Assembly: GCF_963259705.1 (NCBI RefSeq) | Contig: NC_081851.1 | Span: forward strand, 16,714,145 to 16,778,144 | Length of the DNA: 64,000 nt | Direction of reading: 5' to 3' | From: Myotis daubentonii | Lineage: Eukaryota > Chordata > Mammalia > Chiroptera > Vespertilionidae | Notes under the pieces: generated by a model | Told to the model about the DNA's origin: nothing | Databases searched by the model: none | Seen by the model: only the letters and a program-made list of their open reading frames with translations | Translations under genes and position numbers: made by a program | In this document: positions 1 to 11,755 of the stretch, one piece after another | How the letters are laid out: every line of letters begins with the position of its first letter | Position numbering within the stretch: position 1 is the first letter of the stretch

Positions 1-3000
1 ACCCAGGAGGGAGGAGACACAGGCTGAGGGAACAAAGGAGGGAGAGGACAGAGCCTGATGGGACATAGGATGAGGGAGGGAGGGAGAATGAAGAGACAGA
101 GGAGGGAGGAGACAGAGGCTGATGGGACAGAGGAGGGAGCAGCCAGAGGCTGAAGGGAAAGAGGAGGGAGGGGAAAGAGTCTGATGGGAAGGGGGAGGGA
201 GAAGGGAACAGAGGCTGATGGGACAGAGCAGGAGGGAGGGGACAGAGGCTGATGGAACAGAGGAGGGAGGTATCAGCGAAGGGAAGGGTCAGAGGAGAGA
301 GGGGACAGAGGAGGGAGGGGACTGAGTCTGATGGGACAGAGGAGGGATGTAACAGAGGAGGGAGTGGATGGAGAAGGAAAGAGACAGAGCTGAATGGATA
401 GAGGCTGATGGGATAGTCGAGAGAGGGGACAGAGGCTGATGGAATAGAGGAGTGAAGGGACAGAGGCTGATGCGACAGAGGAAGGAGGAGAGAGAGCCTG
501 ATGGGACAGAGGAGGGAGCAGACAGTGGCTGATGGGACAGTGGCTGATGGAACAGAGGCTGCTGGGACATCGGAGGGAGGGGACAGAGGCTGATGGGACA
601 GAGGAGGGAAGGGACAGTGGCAGATGGGACTGAGGAGGAGGGAGGGGACAGATGCTGATGGGACAGAGGAGGGAGGAGACAGAGGCTGATGAGACTGAGG
701 TTGATGGGAATGAGGCTGTTGGGATAGAAACCAGTGGGACCGAAGTTGATAGGAAAGAGGATGATGGGACAGACGAAGGGAGGGTACAGAGGCTAATGGG
801 ACAGAGGAGGGAGGGTACAGAGGATGATGTGACAGAGGAGGGAGGGGACAGAAGCTGATAGGACAGAGAAAGGTGTGTAGGGAGGGTGATGAAACAGAGG
901 CTGATGGGACAAATGCTGATTGGCAGAGGAGAGAGGGGACACAGCCTGATGGGATTGAGGCTGATGGGACAGAGGGAGGTAACAGTGGATGATCGGACAG
1001 TGGAGGAAGGTAACAGAGGAGGAAGGGGACAGAGGAGGGAGGTGACAGAGGCTGAAGGGACAGAGAAGGAGGGAGGGGACAGAGGCTGATGGGACACAGG
1101 ATGAGGGAGGGAGAGAGGATGAAGAGACCCAGGAGGGAGGAGACACAGGCTGAGGGAACAAAGGAGGGAGAGGACAGAGCCTGATGGGGCATAGGATGAG
1201 GGAGGGAAGGAGAATGAAGAGACAGAAGAGGGAGGAGACAGAGGCTGATGGGACAGAGGAGGGAGCAGCCAGAGGCTGACGGGACAGAGGAGGGAGGGGA
1301 AAGAGTCTGATGGGAAGGGGGAGGGAGAAGGGAACAGAGGCTGATGGGACAGAGCAGGAGGGAGGGGACATAGGCTGATGGAACAGAGGAGGGAGGTATC
1401 AGCGAAGGGAAGGGTCAGAGGAGAGAGGGGACAGAGGAGGGAGGGGACTGAGTCTGATGGGACAGAGGAGGGATGTAACAGAGGAGGGAGTGGATGGAGA
1501 AGGAAAGAGACAGAGCTGAATGGATAGAGGCTGATGGGATAGTCGAGAGAGGGGACAGAGGCTGATGGAATAGAGGAGTGAAGGGACAGAGGCTGATGCG
1601 ACAGAGGAAGGAGGAGAGAGAGGCTGATGGGACAGAGGAGGGAGCAGACAGTGGCTGATGGGACAGTGGCTGATGGAACAGAGGCTGCTGGGACATCGGA
1701 GGGAGGGGACAGAGGCTGATGGGACAGAGGAGGGAAGGGACAGTGGCAGATGGGACTGAGGAGGAGGGAGGGGACAGATGCTGATGGGACAGAGGAGGGA
1801 GGAGAAAGAGGCTGATGAGACTGAGGTTGATGGGAATGAGGCTGTTGGGATAGAAACCAGTGGGACCGAAGTTGATAGGAAAGAGGATGATGGGACAGAC
1901 GAAGGGAGGGTACAGAGGCTAATGGGACAGAGGAGGGAGGGTACAGAGGATGATGTGACAGAGGAGGGAGGGGACAGAAGCTGATAGGACAGAGAAAGGT
2001 GTGTAGGGAGGGTGATGAAACAGAGGCTGATGGGACAAATGCTGATTGGCAGAGGAGAGAGGGGACACAGCCTGATGGGATTGAGGCTGATGGGACAGAG
2101 GGAGGTAACAGTGGATGATCGGACAGTGGAGGAAGGTAACAGAGGAGGAAGGGGACAGAGGAGGGAGGTGACAGAGGCTGATGGGACAGAGAAGGAGGGA
2201 GGGGACAGAGGCTGATGGGACACAGGATGAGGGAGGGAGAGAGGATGAAGAGACCCAGGAGGGAGGAGACACAGGCTGAGGGAACAAAGGAGGGAGAAGA
2301 CAGAGCCTGATGGGGCATAGGATGAGGGAGGGAGGGAGAATGAAGAGACAGAGGAGGGAGGAGACAGAGGCTGATGGGACAGAGGAGGGAGCAGCCAGAG
2401 GCTGATGGGACAGAGGAGGGAGGGGAAAGAGTCTGATGGGAAGGGGGAGGGAGAAGGGAACAGAGGCTGATGGGACAGAGCAGGAGGGAGGGGACAGAGG
2501 CTGATGGAACAGAGGAGGGAGGTATCAGCGAAGGGAAGGGTCAGAGGAGAGAGGGGACAGAGGAGGAAGGGGACTGAGTCTGATGGGACAGAGGAGGGAT
2601 GTAACAGAGGAGGGAGTGGATGGAGAAGGAAAGAGACAGAGCTGAATGGATAGAGGCTGATGGGATAGTCGAGAGAGGGGACAGAGGCTGATGGAATAGA
2701 GGAGTGAAGGGACAGAGGCTGATGCGACAGAGGAAGGAGGAGAGAGAGGCTGATGGGACAGAGGAGGGAGCAGACAGTGGCTGATGGGACAGTGGCTGAT
2801 GGAACAGAGGCTGCTGGGACATCGGAGGGAGGGGACAGAGGCTGATGAGACTGAGGTTGATGGGATTGAGGCTGTTGGGATAGAAACCAGTGGGACAGAA
2901 GTTGATAAGAAAGAGGATGATGGGACAGAGGAAGGGAGTGTACAGAGGCTGATGGGACAGAGGAGGGAGGGGACAGAGGCTGATGTGACAGAGGAGGGAG

Positions 3001-3583
3001 GGGACAGAGGCTGATGGGACTGAGAACGGTGTGTAGAGAGGGTGATGAAACAGAGGCTGATGGGACAAATGCTGATTGGCAGAGGAGATAGGGGACACAG
3101 GCTGATGGGATTGAGGCTGATGGGACAGAGGGAAGGAACTGTGGTTGATCAGACAGTGGAGGAAGGAAACAGAGGAAGGAGGGGACAGAGGAGGGAGGGG
3201 AAGAGGCTGATGGGATAGAGGTAGGAGGGTACATAGGCTGATGGGACAGAGGAGGGAGGGGACAGAGGTGGGAGGGCAACTAGGAGGGAGGGGACAGAGG
3301 CCTATGGGACACAGTAAGGAGGGGACAGAGGCTAATGGAACAGAGGAGGGAGGGGATAGAGGCTGATGAGACCGAGGAGGGAAGAGACAGAGGCTGATGG
3401 GACAGAGAAGGAGGGAGGGGACAGAGGCTGATGGGACATAGGATGAGGGAGGGAGAGAGGATGATGAGACAGAGGAGGGAGGAGACAGAGGCTGAGGGAA
3501 CAGAGGAGGGAGGGGACAGAAGCTAATGGGAGAGAGGTGGGAGGAGACAGAGGCTGATGGGACAGAGGAGGGAAGGGACAGAG
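1..3583 (+). repeat. higher-order block, first copy (5,558-bp offset)
   Basis: Pairs with 5559-9141. The start of the window (acccaggagggaggagacac) recurs at 5559, and I saw no difference at any place compared up to about 3583/9141, where gagggaaggg gives way to gagggagggg. Inside the block a 1,126-bp monomer occurs almost three times with about 1% differences between monomers. Either a very recent unequal exchange or an assembly duplication would give this. Confidence 0.85.
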
Positions 3584-5558
3584 GCTGATGGGAGAGAGGA
3601 GGGAGTGGACAGATGCTGAATGGACAGAGGAGGGAGGGGACAGAGGCTGATGGGACAGAGGAGGTAGGAGGGGACAGATGCTGATGGGACAGAGGAGGAG
3701 GGAGGGGACAGTGGCTGATGGGACAGAGGAGGGAGGAGACAGAGGCTGACTGGACAGAAGAGGGAGGGGAAAGAGGCTGATGAGACAGAGGAGGGAGGAG
3801 ACAGAGGCTGATGAGACTGAGGTTGATGGGAATGAGGCTGTTGGGATAGAAACCAGTGGGACCGAAGTTGATAGGAAAGAGGATGATGGGACAGAGGAAG
3901 GGAGGGTACAGAGGCTAATGGGACAGAGGAGGGAGGTATTAGCGAAGGGAAGGGTCAGAGGAGAGAGGGGACATAGGAGGGAGGGGACTGAGTCTGATGG
4001 GACAGAGGAGGGATGTAACAGAGGAGGGAGTGGATCGAGAAGGAAAGAGACAGAGCTGAATGGATAGAGGCTGATGGGATAGTCAAGAGAGGGGACAGAG
4101 GCTGATGGAATAGAGGAGTGAAGGGACAGAGGCTGATGCGACAGAGGAAGGAGGAGAGAGAGGCTGAGGGGACAGAGGAGGGAGCAGACAGTGGCTGATG
4201 GGACAGTGGCTGATGGAACAGAGGCTGCTGGGACAGCGGAGGGAGGGGACAGAGGCTGATGGGACAGAGGAGGGAAGGGACAGTGGCAGATGGGACTGAG
4301 GAGGAGGGAGGGGACAGATGCTGATGGGACAGAGGAGGGAGGAGAAAGAGGCTGATGAGACTGAGGTTGATGGGAATGAGGCTGTTGGGATAGAAACCAG
4401 TGGGACAGAAGTTGATAGGAAAGAGGATGTTGGGACAGACGAAGGGAGGGTACAGAGGCTAATGGGACAGAGGAGGGAGGGTACAGAGGATGATGTGACA
4501 GAGGAGGGAGGGGACAGAAGCTGATAGGACAGAGAAAGTTGTGTAGGGAGGGTGATGAAACAGAGGCTGATGGGACAAATGCTGTGCTGATTGGCAGAGG
4601 AGAGAGGGGACACAGCCTGATGGGATTGAGGCTGATGGGACAGAGGGAGGTAACAGTGGATGATCAGACAGTGGAGGAAGGTAACAGAGGAGGGAGGGGA
4701 CAGAGGAGGGAGGTGACAGAGGCTGATGGGACAGAGAAGGAGGGAAGGGACAGAGGCTGATGGGACACAGGATGAGGGAGGGAGAGAGGATGAAGAGACC
4801 CAGGAGGGAGGAGACACAGGCTGAGGGAACAAAGGAGGGAGAGGACAGAGCCTGATGGGGCATAGGATGAGGGAGAGAAGGAGAATGAAGAGACAGAAGA
4901 GGGAGGAGACAGAGGCTGATGAGACTGAGGTTGTTGGGAATGAGGCTGTTGGGATAGAAACCAGTGGGACAGAAGTTGATAGGAAAGAGGCTGATGGGAC
5001 AGCAGAGGGAGGAGACAGAGGCTGATGGGACAGAGGAGAGAAGGGACAGTGGCAGATGGGACTGAGGAGGAGGGAGGGGACAGATGCTGATGGGACAGAG
5101 GAGGGAGGAGACAGAGGCTGATGAGACTGAGGTTGATGGGAATGAGGCTGTTGGGATAGAAACCAGTGGGACAGAAGTTGATAGGAAAGAGGATGTTGGG
5201 ACAGACGAAGGGAGGGTACAGAGGCTAATGGGACAGAGGAGGGAGGGTACAGAGGATGATGTGACAGAGGAGGGAGGGGACAGAAGCTGATAGGACAGAG
5301 AAAGTTGTGTAGGGAGGGTGATGAAACAGAGGCTGATGGGACAAATGCTGATTGGCAGAGGAGAGAGGGGACACAGCCTGATGGGATTGAGGCTGATGGG
5401 ACAGAGGGAGGTAACAGTGGATGATCGGACAGTGGAGGAAGGTAACAGAGGAGGGAGGGGACAGAGGAGGGAGGGGACAGAGGCTGATGGGACAGAGAAG
5501 GAGGGAGGGGACAGAGGCTGATGGGACACAGGATGAGGGAGGGAGAGAGGATGAAGAG
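3584..5558 (+). repeat. divergent middle segment of the minisatellite
   Basis: This part of the array lies between the two near-identical blocks and has its own rearranged order. The string starting at 4318 recurs at 5084, a spacing of 766 bp instead of 1,126, so a 360-bp piece is missing from the monomer. Both of these copies share private variants (for example gaggatgttgggacagacg) not seen in the flanking blocks, which shows local duplication within the segment. Confidence 0.75.
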
Positions 5559-8500
5559 ACCCAGGAGGGAGGAGACACAGGCTGAGGGAACAAAGGAGGG
5601 AGAGGACAGAGCCTGATGGGACATAGGATGAGGGAGGGAGGGAGAATGAAGAGACAGAGGAGGGAGGAGACAGAGGCTGATGGGACAGAGGAGGGAGCAG
5701 CCAGAGGCTGAAGGGAAAGAGGAGGGAGGGGAAAGAGTCTGATGGGAAGGGGGAGGGAGAAGGGAACAGAGGCTGATGGGACAGAGCAGGAGGGAGGGGA
5801 CAGAGGCTGATGGAACAGAGGAGGGAGGTATCAGCGAAGGGAAGGGTCAGAGGAGAGAGGGGACAGAGGAGGGAGGGGACTGAGTCTGATGGGACAGAGG
5901 AGGGATGTAACAGAGGAGGGAGTGGATGGAGAAGGAAAGAGACAGAGCTGAATGGATAGAGGCTGATGGGATAGTCGAGAGAGGGGACAGAGGCTGATGG
6001 AATAGAGGAGTGAAGGGACAGAGGCTGATGCGACAGAGGAAGGAGGAGAGAGAGCCTGATGGGACAGAGGAGGGAGCAGACAGTGGCTGATGGGACAGTG
6101 GCTGATGGAACAGAGGCTGCTGGGACATCGGAGGGAGGGGACAGAGGCTGATGGGACAGAGGAGGGAAGGGACAGTGGCAGATGGGACTGAGGAGGAGGG
6201 AGGGGACAGATGCTGATGGGACAGAGGAGGGAGGAGACAGAGGCTGATGAGACTGAGGTTGATGGGAATGAGGCTGTTGGGATAGAAACCAGTGGGACCG
6301 AAGTTGATAGGAAAGAGGATGATGGGACAGACGAAGGGAGGGTACAGAGGCTAATGGGACAGAGGAGGGAGGGTACAGAGGATGATGTGACAGAGGAGGG
6401 AGGGGACAGAAGCTGATAGGACAGAGAAAGGTGTGTAGGGAGGGTGATGAAACAGAGGCTGATGGGACAAATGCTGATTGGCAGAGGAGAGAGGGGACAC
6501 AGCCTGATGGGATTGAGGCTGATGGGACAGAGGGAGGTAACAGTGGATGATCGGACAGTGGAGGAAGGTAACAGAGGAGGAAGGGGACAGAGGAGGGAGG
6601 TGACAGAGGCTGAAGGGACAGAGAAGGAGGGAGGGGACAGAGGCTGATGGGACACAGGATGAGGGAGGGAGAGAGGATGAAGAGACCCAGGAGGGAGGAG
6701 ACACAGGCTGAGGGAACAAAGGAGGGAGAGGACAGAGCCTGATGGGGCATAGGATGAGGGAGGGAAGGAGAATGAAGAGACAGAAGAGGGAGGAGACAGA
6801 GGCTGATGGGACAGAGGAGGGAGCAGCCAGAGGCTGACGGGACAGAGGAGGGAGGGGAAAGAGTCTGATGGGAAGGGGGAGGGAGAAGGGAACAGAGGCT
6901 GATGGGACAGAGCAGGAGGGAGGGGACATAGGCTGATGGAACAGAGGAGGGAGGTATCAGCGAAGGGAAGGGTCAGAGGAGAGAGGGGACAGAGGAGGGA
7001 GGGGACTGAGTCTGATGGGACAGAGGAGGGATGTAACAGAGGAGGGAGTGGATGGAGAAGGAAAGAGACAGAGCTGAATGGATAGAGGCTGATGGGATAG
7101 TCGAGAGAGGGGACAGAGGCTGATGGAATAGAGGAGTGAAGGGACAGAGGCTGATGCGACAGAGGAAGGAGGAGAGAGAGGCTGATGGGACAGAGGAGGG
7201 AGCAGACAGTGGCTGATGGGACAGTGGCTGATGGAACAGAGGCTGCTGGGACATCGGAGGGAGGGGACAGAGGCTGATGGGACAGAGGAGGGAAGGGACA
7301 GTGGCAGATGGGACTGAGGAGGAGGGAGGGGACAGATGCTGATGGGACAGAGGAGGGAGGAGAAAGAGGCTGATGAGACTGAGGTTGATGGGAATGAGGC
7401 TGTTGGGATAGAAACCAGTGGGACCGAAGTTGATAGGAAAGAGGATGATGGGACAGACGAAGGGAGGGTACAGAGGCTAATGGGACAGAGGAGGGAGGGT
7501 ACAGAGGATGATGTGACAGAGGAGGGAGGGGACAGAAGCTGATAGGACAGAGAAAGGTGTGTAGGGAGGGTGATGAAACAGAGGCTGATGGGACAAATGC
7601 TGATTGGCAGAGGAGAGAGGGGACACAGCCTGATGGGATTGAGGCTGATGGGACAGAGGGAGGTAACAGTGGATGATCGGACAGTGGAGGAAGGTAACAG
7701 AGGAGGAAGGGGACAGAGGAGGGAGGTGACAGAGGCTGATGGGACAGAGAAGGAGGGAGGGGACAGAGGCTGATGGGACACAGGATGAGGGAGGGAGAGA
7801 GGATGAAGAGACCCAGGAGGGAGGAGACACAGGCTGAGGGAACAAAGGAGGGAGAAGACAGAGCCTGATGGGGCATAGGATGAGGGAGGGAGGGAGAATG
7901 AAGAGACAGAGGAGGGAGGAGACAGAGGCTGATGGGACAGAGGAGGGAGCAGCCAGAGGCTGATGGGACAGAGGAGGGAGGGGAAAGAGTCTGATGGGAA
8001 GGGGGAGGGAGAAGGGAACAGAGGCTGATGGGACAGAGCAGGAGGGAGGGGACAGAGGCTGATGGAACAGAGGAGGGAGGTATCAGCGAAGGGAAGGGTC
8101 AGAGGAGAGAGGGGACAGAGGAGGAAGGGGACTGAGTCTGATGGGACAGAGGAGGGATGTAACAGAGGAGGGAGTGGATGGAGAAGGAAAGAGACAGAGC
8201 TGAATGGATAGAGGCTGATGGGATAGTCGAGAGAGGGGACAGAGGCTGATGGAATAGAGGAGTGAAGGGACAGAGGCTGATGCGACAGAGGAAGGAGGAG
8301 AGAGAGGCTGATGGGACAGAGGAGGGAGCAGACAGTGGCTGATGGGACAGTGGCTGATGGAACAGAGGCTGCTGGGACATCGGAGGGAGGGGACAGAGGC
8401 TGATGAGACTGAGGTTGATGGGATTGAGGCTGTTGGGATAGAAACCAGTGGGACAGAAGTTGATAAGAAAGAGGATGATGGGACAGAGGAAGGGAGTGTA

Positions 8501-9141
8501 CAGAGGCTGATGGGACAGAGGAGGGAGGGGACAGAGGCTGATGTGACAGAGGAGGGAGGGGACAGAGGCTGATGGGACTGAGAACGGTGTGTAGAGAGGG
8601 TGATGAAACAGAGGCTGATGGGACAAATGCTGATTGGCAGAGGAGATAGGGGACACAGGCTGATGGGATTGAGGCTGATGGGACAGAGGGAAGGAACTGT
8701 GGTTGATCAGACAGTGGAGGAAGGAAACAGAGGAAGGAGGGGACAGAGGAGGGAGGGGAAGAGGCTGATGGGATAGAGGTAGGAGGGTACATAGGCTGAT
8801 GGGACAGAGGAGGGAGGGGACAGAGGTGGGAGGGCAACTAGGAGGGAGGGGACAGAGGCCTATGGGACACAGTAAGGAGGGGACAGAGGCTAATGGAACA
8901 GAGGAGGGAGGGGATAGAGGCTGATGAGACCGAGGAGGGAAGAGACAGAGGCTGATGGGACAGAGAAGGAGGGAGGGGACAGAGGCTGATGGGACATAGG
9001 ATGAGGGAGGGAGAGAGGATGATGAGACAGAGGAGGGAGGAGACAGAGGCTGAGGGAACAGAGGAGGGAGGGGACAGAAGCTAATGGGAGAGAGGTGGGA
9101 GGAGACAGAGGCTGATGGGACAGAGGAGGGAGGGGACAGAG
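5559..9141 (+). repeat. higher-order block, second copy
   Basis: Second copy of the block at 1-3583. The three 1,126-bp monomers start their shared variant string at 5847, 6973 and 8099. The right boundary is also the right boundary of the whole array: a short tail (ggaaggaggggacagg) leads into non-repetitive DNA. Confidence 0.85.
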
Positions 9142-9155
9142 GAAGGAGGGGACAG

Positions 9156-10192
9156 GTCCAGTAGCTCCACTGAACCCTCAGCCACCCAGGCGGTGCTGCC
9201 CAAGGAAATTAATGGGGGAAAAGTTGAAACAATTCGCTGGAATCACACAGCTGGTACCTGGAAGCAGTGGACTACGGTAAAGACTAGAAGAGAAGATATA
9301 TATTTTGGTTTCTTCTCCTCTCTGTTTTCTCTGCTTCCCTCTGTCCACCTTGACCCCAGTGCCGCTTGCGATGTCAGAGACCGTGGCTGCCTCATGGAAA
9401 ATGGTCTGGGAGAGCTGACATACTGCCCCACGCCCAGTGCTGCTGTTTGTTACTGGGATAAAAGACAGCAGATGCTTCTGTCTGTGGCTGGAGGCACTTA
9501 AGTGGGACGTCTTTAAGAGGCTGTTTTTGGGGTGGCAGCCCAAGGCCTTCCGTGGTGTAGGTGCTGCACGCAGGCGGGCCCGGCCTTCCGGGAGCAGGAA
9601 CTTACTGGAGACAAGATTTAGAATCCAGTGATCACTGTAAACGTCACAAGATGCCTGACTCAGAGGCAAGGCCGAAGGAACCCAACCTTCAGTCCTCTGT
9701 GCTTCAGCACCTTCGCCTGCACAAACCTTTGTTTTTGATCGGTCTTCCGGTCTAAGGAGGCCGTTTGATTGGCCATTGCTCCTATCAATCAAAGTCGACC
9801 CGCAAACACTTCCCACTACGATTGGCCTTGGCACCTTTGCCCGCCTCCAGGCAGACAGGCACTTTCACCTGTTCGGCAAAATGGTGCCGCTGCCAGTAAG
9901 GATGGCTGACCTTGATGGTACCAGGCTCTGACTTGAGCCGCCCCGTCCGGCGGAGATATCTCCATCTTTCGTCAACCTGGGTCCTCTCCGGAGAGCCCCA
10001 TATCGCACAGGCGCCAATACCAGCCAGTGAGCCACTCCTGACGCCATCCTGGCACCTGGACCCCAGCGCCTGGCCCGGCGACGCCCTCACAAAGAACGCT
10101 GCCCCAAGCCTCAGAGGCTTTCGGAGCGGACCGGAGGCCCAGCCTCACAGTCACGCAGTGCGCCTAGTTCCCCCTGTCCTCCTTTTAAAAGA
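9156..10192. other. non-repetitive DNA, no gene recognised; possible promoter-like motifs
   Basis: No recognisable coding exon or transposon. Between about 9640 and 9850 there is a cluster of transcription-factor-like motifs: a CRE-half-like acgtca (9641-9646), an AP-1-like tgactca (9656-9662) and two inverted CCAAT boxes, gattgg, at 9767-9772 and 9820-9825. The sequence then becomes more CpG-rich to about 10160. This could be an old LTR or a promoter, but no TATA box, exon or conserved frame supports either. Confidence 0.3.
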
Positions 10193-10437
10193 ATCCTCCC
10201 TCACCCAGGGATATTTTTCCCAAAGAATTAGAGAGAGTGGAAGGGAAGGAGGGAGCGGGATGAGAGAGAGAGAACCGCAGTGAGAGAGACACAGGGATTG
10301 GTTGCCTCCCAAATGGAACCCGACCAGGGCAGGGGATTAAACCTGCAACCCCAGGATGCGTCCTTGACTGGGAATTGAACCTGAGACCCTTCAGGCACAG
10401 GCTGCCACTCTAACCACTGAGCCACCGGCCAGGGCAC
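10193..10437 (-). mobile_element. Ves-type SINE
   Basis: Read on the minus strand it begins with the tRNA-like head (ccctggccggtggctcagtgg), passes a B-box-like ggttcaattcc, and ends in a CT-rich tail with a degraded terminus near 10193. The head is next to a T-run on the plus strand. It is a tRNA-derived retroposon, not a functional tRNA gene. Confidence 0.85.
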
Positions 10438-11228
10438 CCTTTTTTTTCTTCCCTAAACGGAGTGTCTGGAAATGAAACGTTAAGTCACAGGATAGAAACA
10501 AACAATCTTTGCCTTTTACCTCCCTGTTACTAACAGAAAGCAGGCCTCCCCGGGCTCCCAGCCTCAGAAATCTCAGCATGGCGTCCAGAACTGCCCAGGA
10601 ATGACACTGAGTCGATGAGGCGGCCACGTCAGCTGGGATTACAGTGAGATATTGGGGGTGCCGCTGTCCCACCAGCGCAATGCTGTGTCCATGCCTTGAA
10701 GAAGTCTCCTTCCAATGGCTTTGCTAAGCAAAAGCGTCACTTGAACTGCAAAGCAATGGGCTTTGTATTTTATCAGGAAGACGAGGGAGTTGGTGTAATC
10801 TCCTGGATGTGGACTTTGAAGGCGATCGGGCCCGGAGCACAAGGATCGAGCAGCCAGCATGCCCGGCCCTTCCCCTTCGGGCCCTTTGAGGTGTTAGGAC
10901 ACTGACCGCTCTGGCACTCGGGGTGCCACTCACAGAACGTGTAGCCACAGGGGATGCCAGTCAGCGTCCCTTCCATCCCACCGTCACCCTCCTGAGGGGC
11001 CAAGGACCATGTGGCAATAGAACCCCAAGACGGATTCTCCTGAGGCCCAGCAGGCACCCCGGAAACCGGAGCCCGGGGCTTTCACAGAAGATGTCATGGA
11101 AATGGTGAATGTACTTACGGAAGGTATTGGCCCCAGTGGTCATCACACACATGCAAATTAAAGCCGGCAAATGTGTGCCAGGAGGTGTGAGCACAGGGGT
11201 AATGTCAGTGGACTTAAAAAGTACTAGG
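10438..11228. other. unassigned DNA
   Basis: Nothing recognisable: no repeat family I can name, and open frames are short and unsupported by domain content. Confidence 0.5.
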
Positions 11229-11530
11229 GCCCTGGCGGGTGTGGCTCAGTGGTTAGATCGCCGGCCAGAGCACAGAAGGGTCTTGGTTCCATTCCGGGTC
11301 AAGAGCATGTACACTGGGTTACAGAATTGATCCCCAGCCCTGTTTGGGGCATGTTGATGTTTCTCTCTCCCTCTTCCCTTACCCTTCCATTCTCTCTGAA
11401 ATCAATGGAAAAAATATCCTCTCACATCGATGTTTCTCTCTCCCTCTTCCCTTACCCTTCCACTCTCTGTAAAATCAATGGAAAAAATATCCTCGGGTGC
11501 AGATTAACATAAAAATAAAAAATATAAATA
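11229..11530 (+). mobile_element. Ves-type SINE with duplicated tail
   Basis: The head ccctggcgggtgtggctcag starts at about 11231. The CT-rich tail segment beginning gatgtttctctctccctc at 11356 is repeated once at 11429, a 73-bp direct duplication, before the A-rich terminus. The tail repeats are almost identical, so the duplication is either recent or part of the source subfamily. Confidence 0.85.
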
Positions 11531-11565
11531 ATAAGGTTAGGATGTTACAAAATTATTAAATATAA

Positions 11566-11755
11566 CTAGAGGCCCAATGCACAAAATTTGTGCAAGAGTA
11601 GGCCTTCCTTCCCCCGGCTGCGGGCACTGGCTTCCCTCTGGTACCTGGGACCCAGGCTTCCTTCACAGCCCTGGCTTCATCAGGAAGGTTGTCCGGAAGG
11701 ATGTCTGGAAGGACGTCTGGTCTAATGAGCATATTACCCTTTTATTATTACCAAT
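11566..11755 (-). mobile_element. HeliBat-type Helitron remnant
   Basis: On the minus strand the right end reads with a hairpin (gcacaaattttgtgc) followed by attgggcctctag, the HeliBat 3' signature, with CTAG at 11566-11569. The opposite end has gcatattacccttttattatt, a decayed form of the 5' terminus. Internal sequence is short and carries small repeats of ggaaggatgtctggaagg type. No Rep/helicase coding is present, so it is non-autonomous. Confidence 0.75.

Larger units (their letters stand above)
1..9155. repeat. purine-rich minisatellite with higher-order repeats
   Basis: The whole stretch is built from variants of a unit of about 31 bp (core GGGACAGAGGAGGGAGG followed by GGACAGAGGCTGAT), with shorter sub-units mixed in. 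The plus strand is mostly A and G. A higher-order period of 1,126 bp is visible: the same variant string recurs at 289, 1415 and 2541, and again at 5847, 6973 and 8099. Above that, 1-3583 is repeated at 5559-9141 (offset 5,558 bp). The array enters the window already in progress and stops near 9155, where ordinary sequence starts (tccagtagctccactg). Long open frames on the minus strand, up to 763 codons, exist because the unit rarely makes a stop in that direction; they translate to Ser/Pro/Leu-rich low-complexity strings in several frames at once and are not genes. Confidence 0.95.

Noticed and set aside
4459..6750. 763-codon minus-strand open frame, and other frames over 500 codons within 1-9155
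   Set aside because: Pure translation of the minisatellite: several overlapping frames give similar Ser/Pro/Leu strings, no domain is present, and the sequence repeats with the DNA unit.
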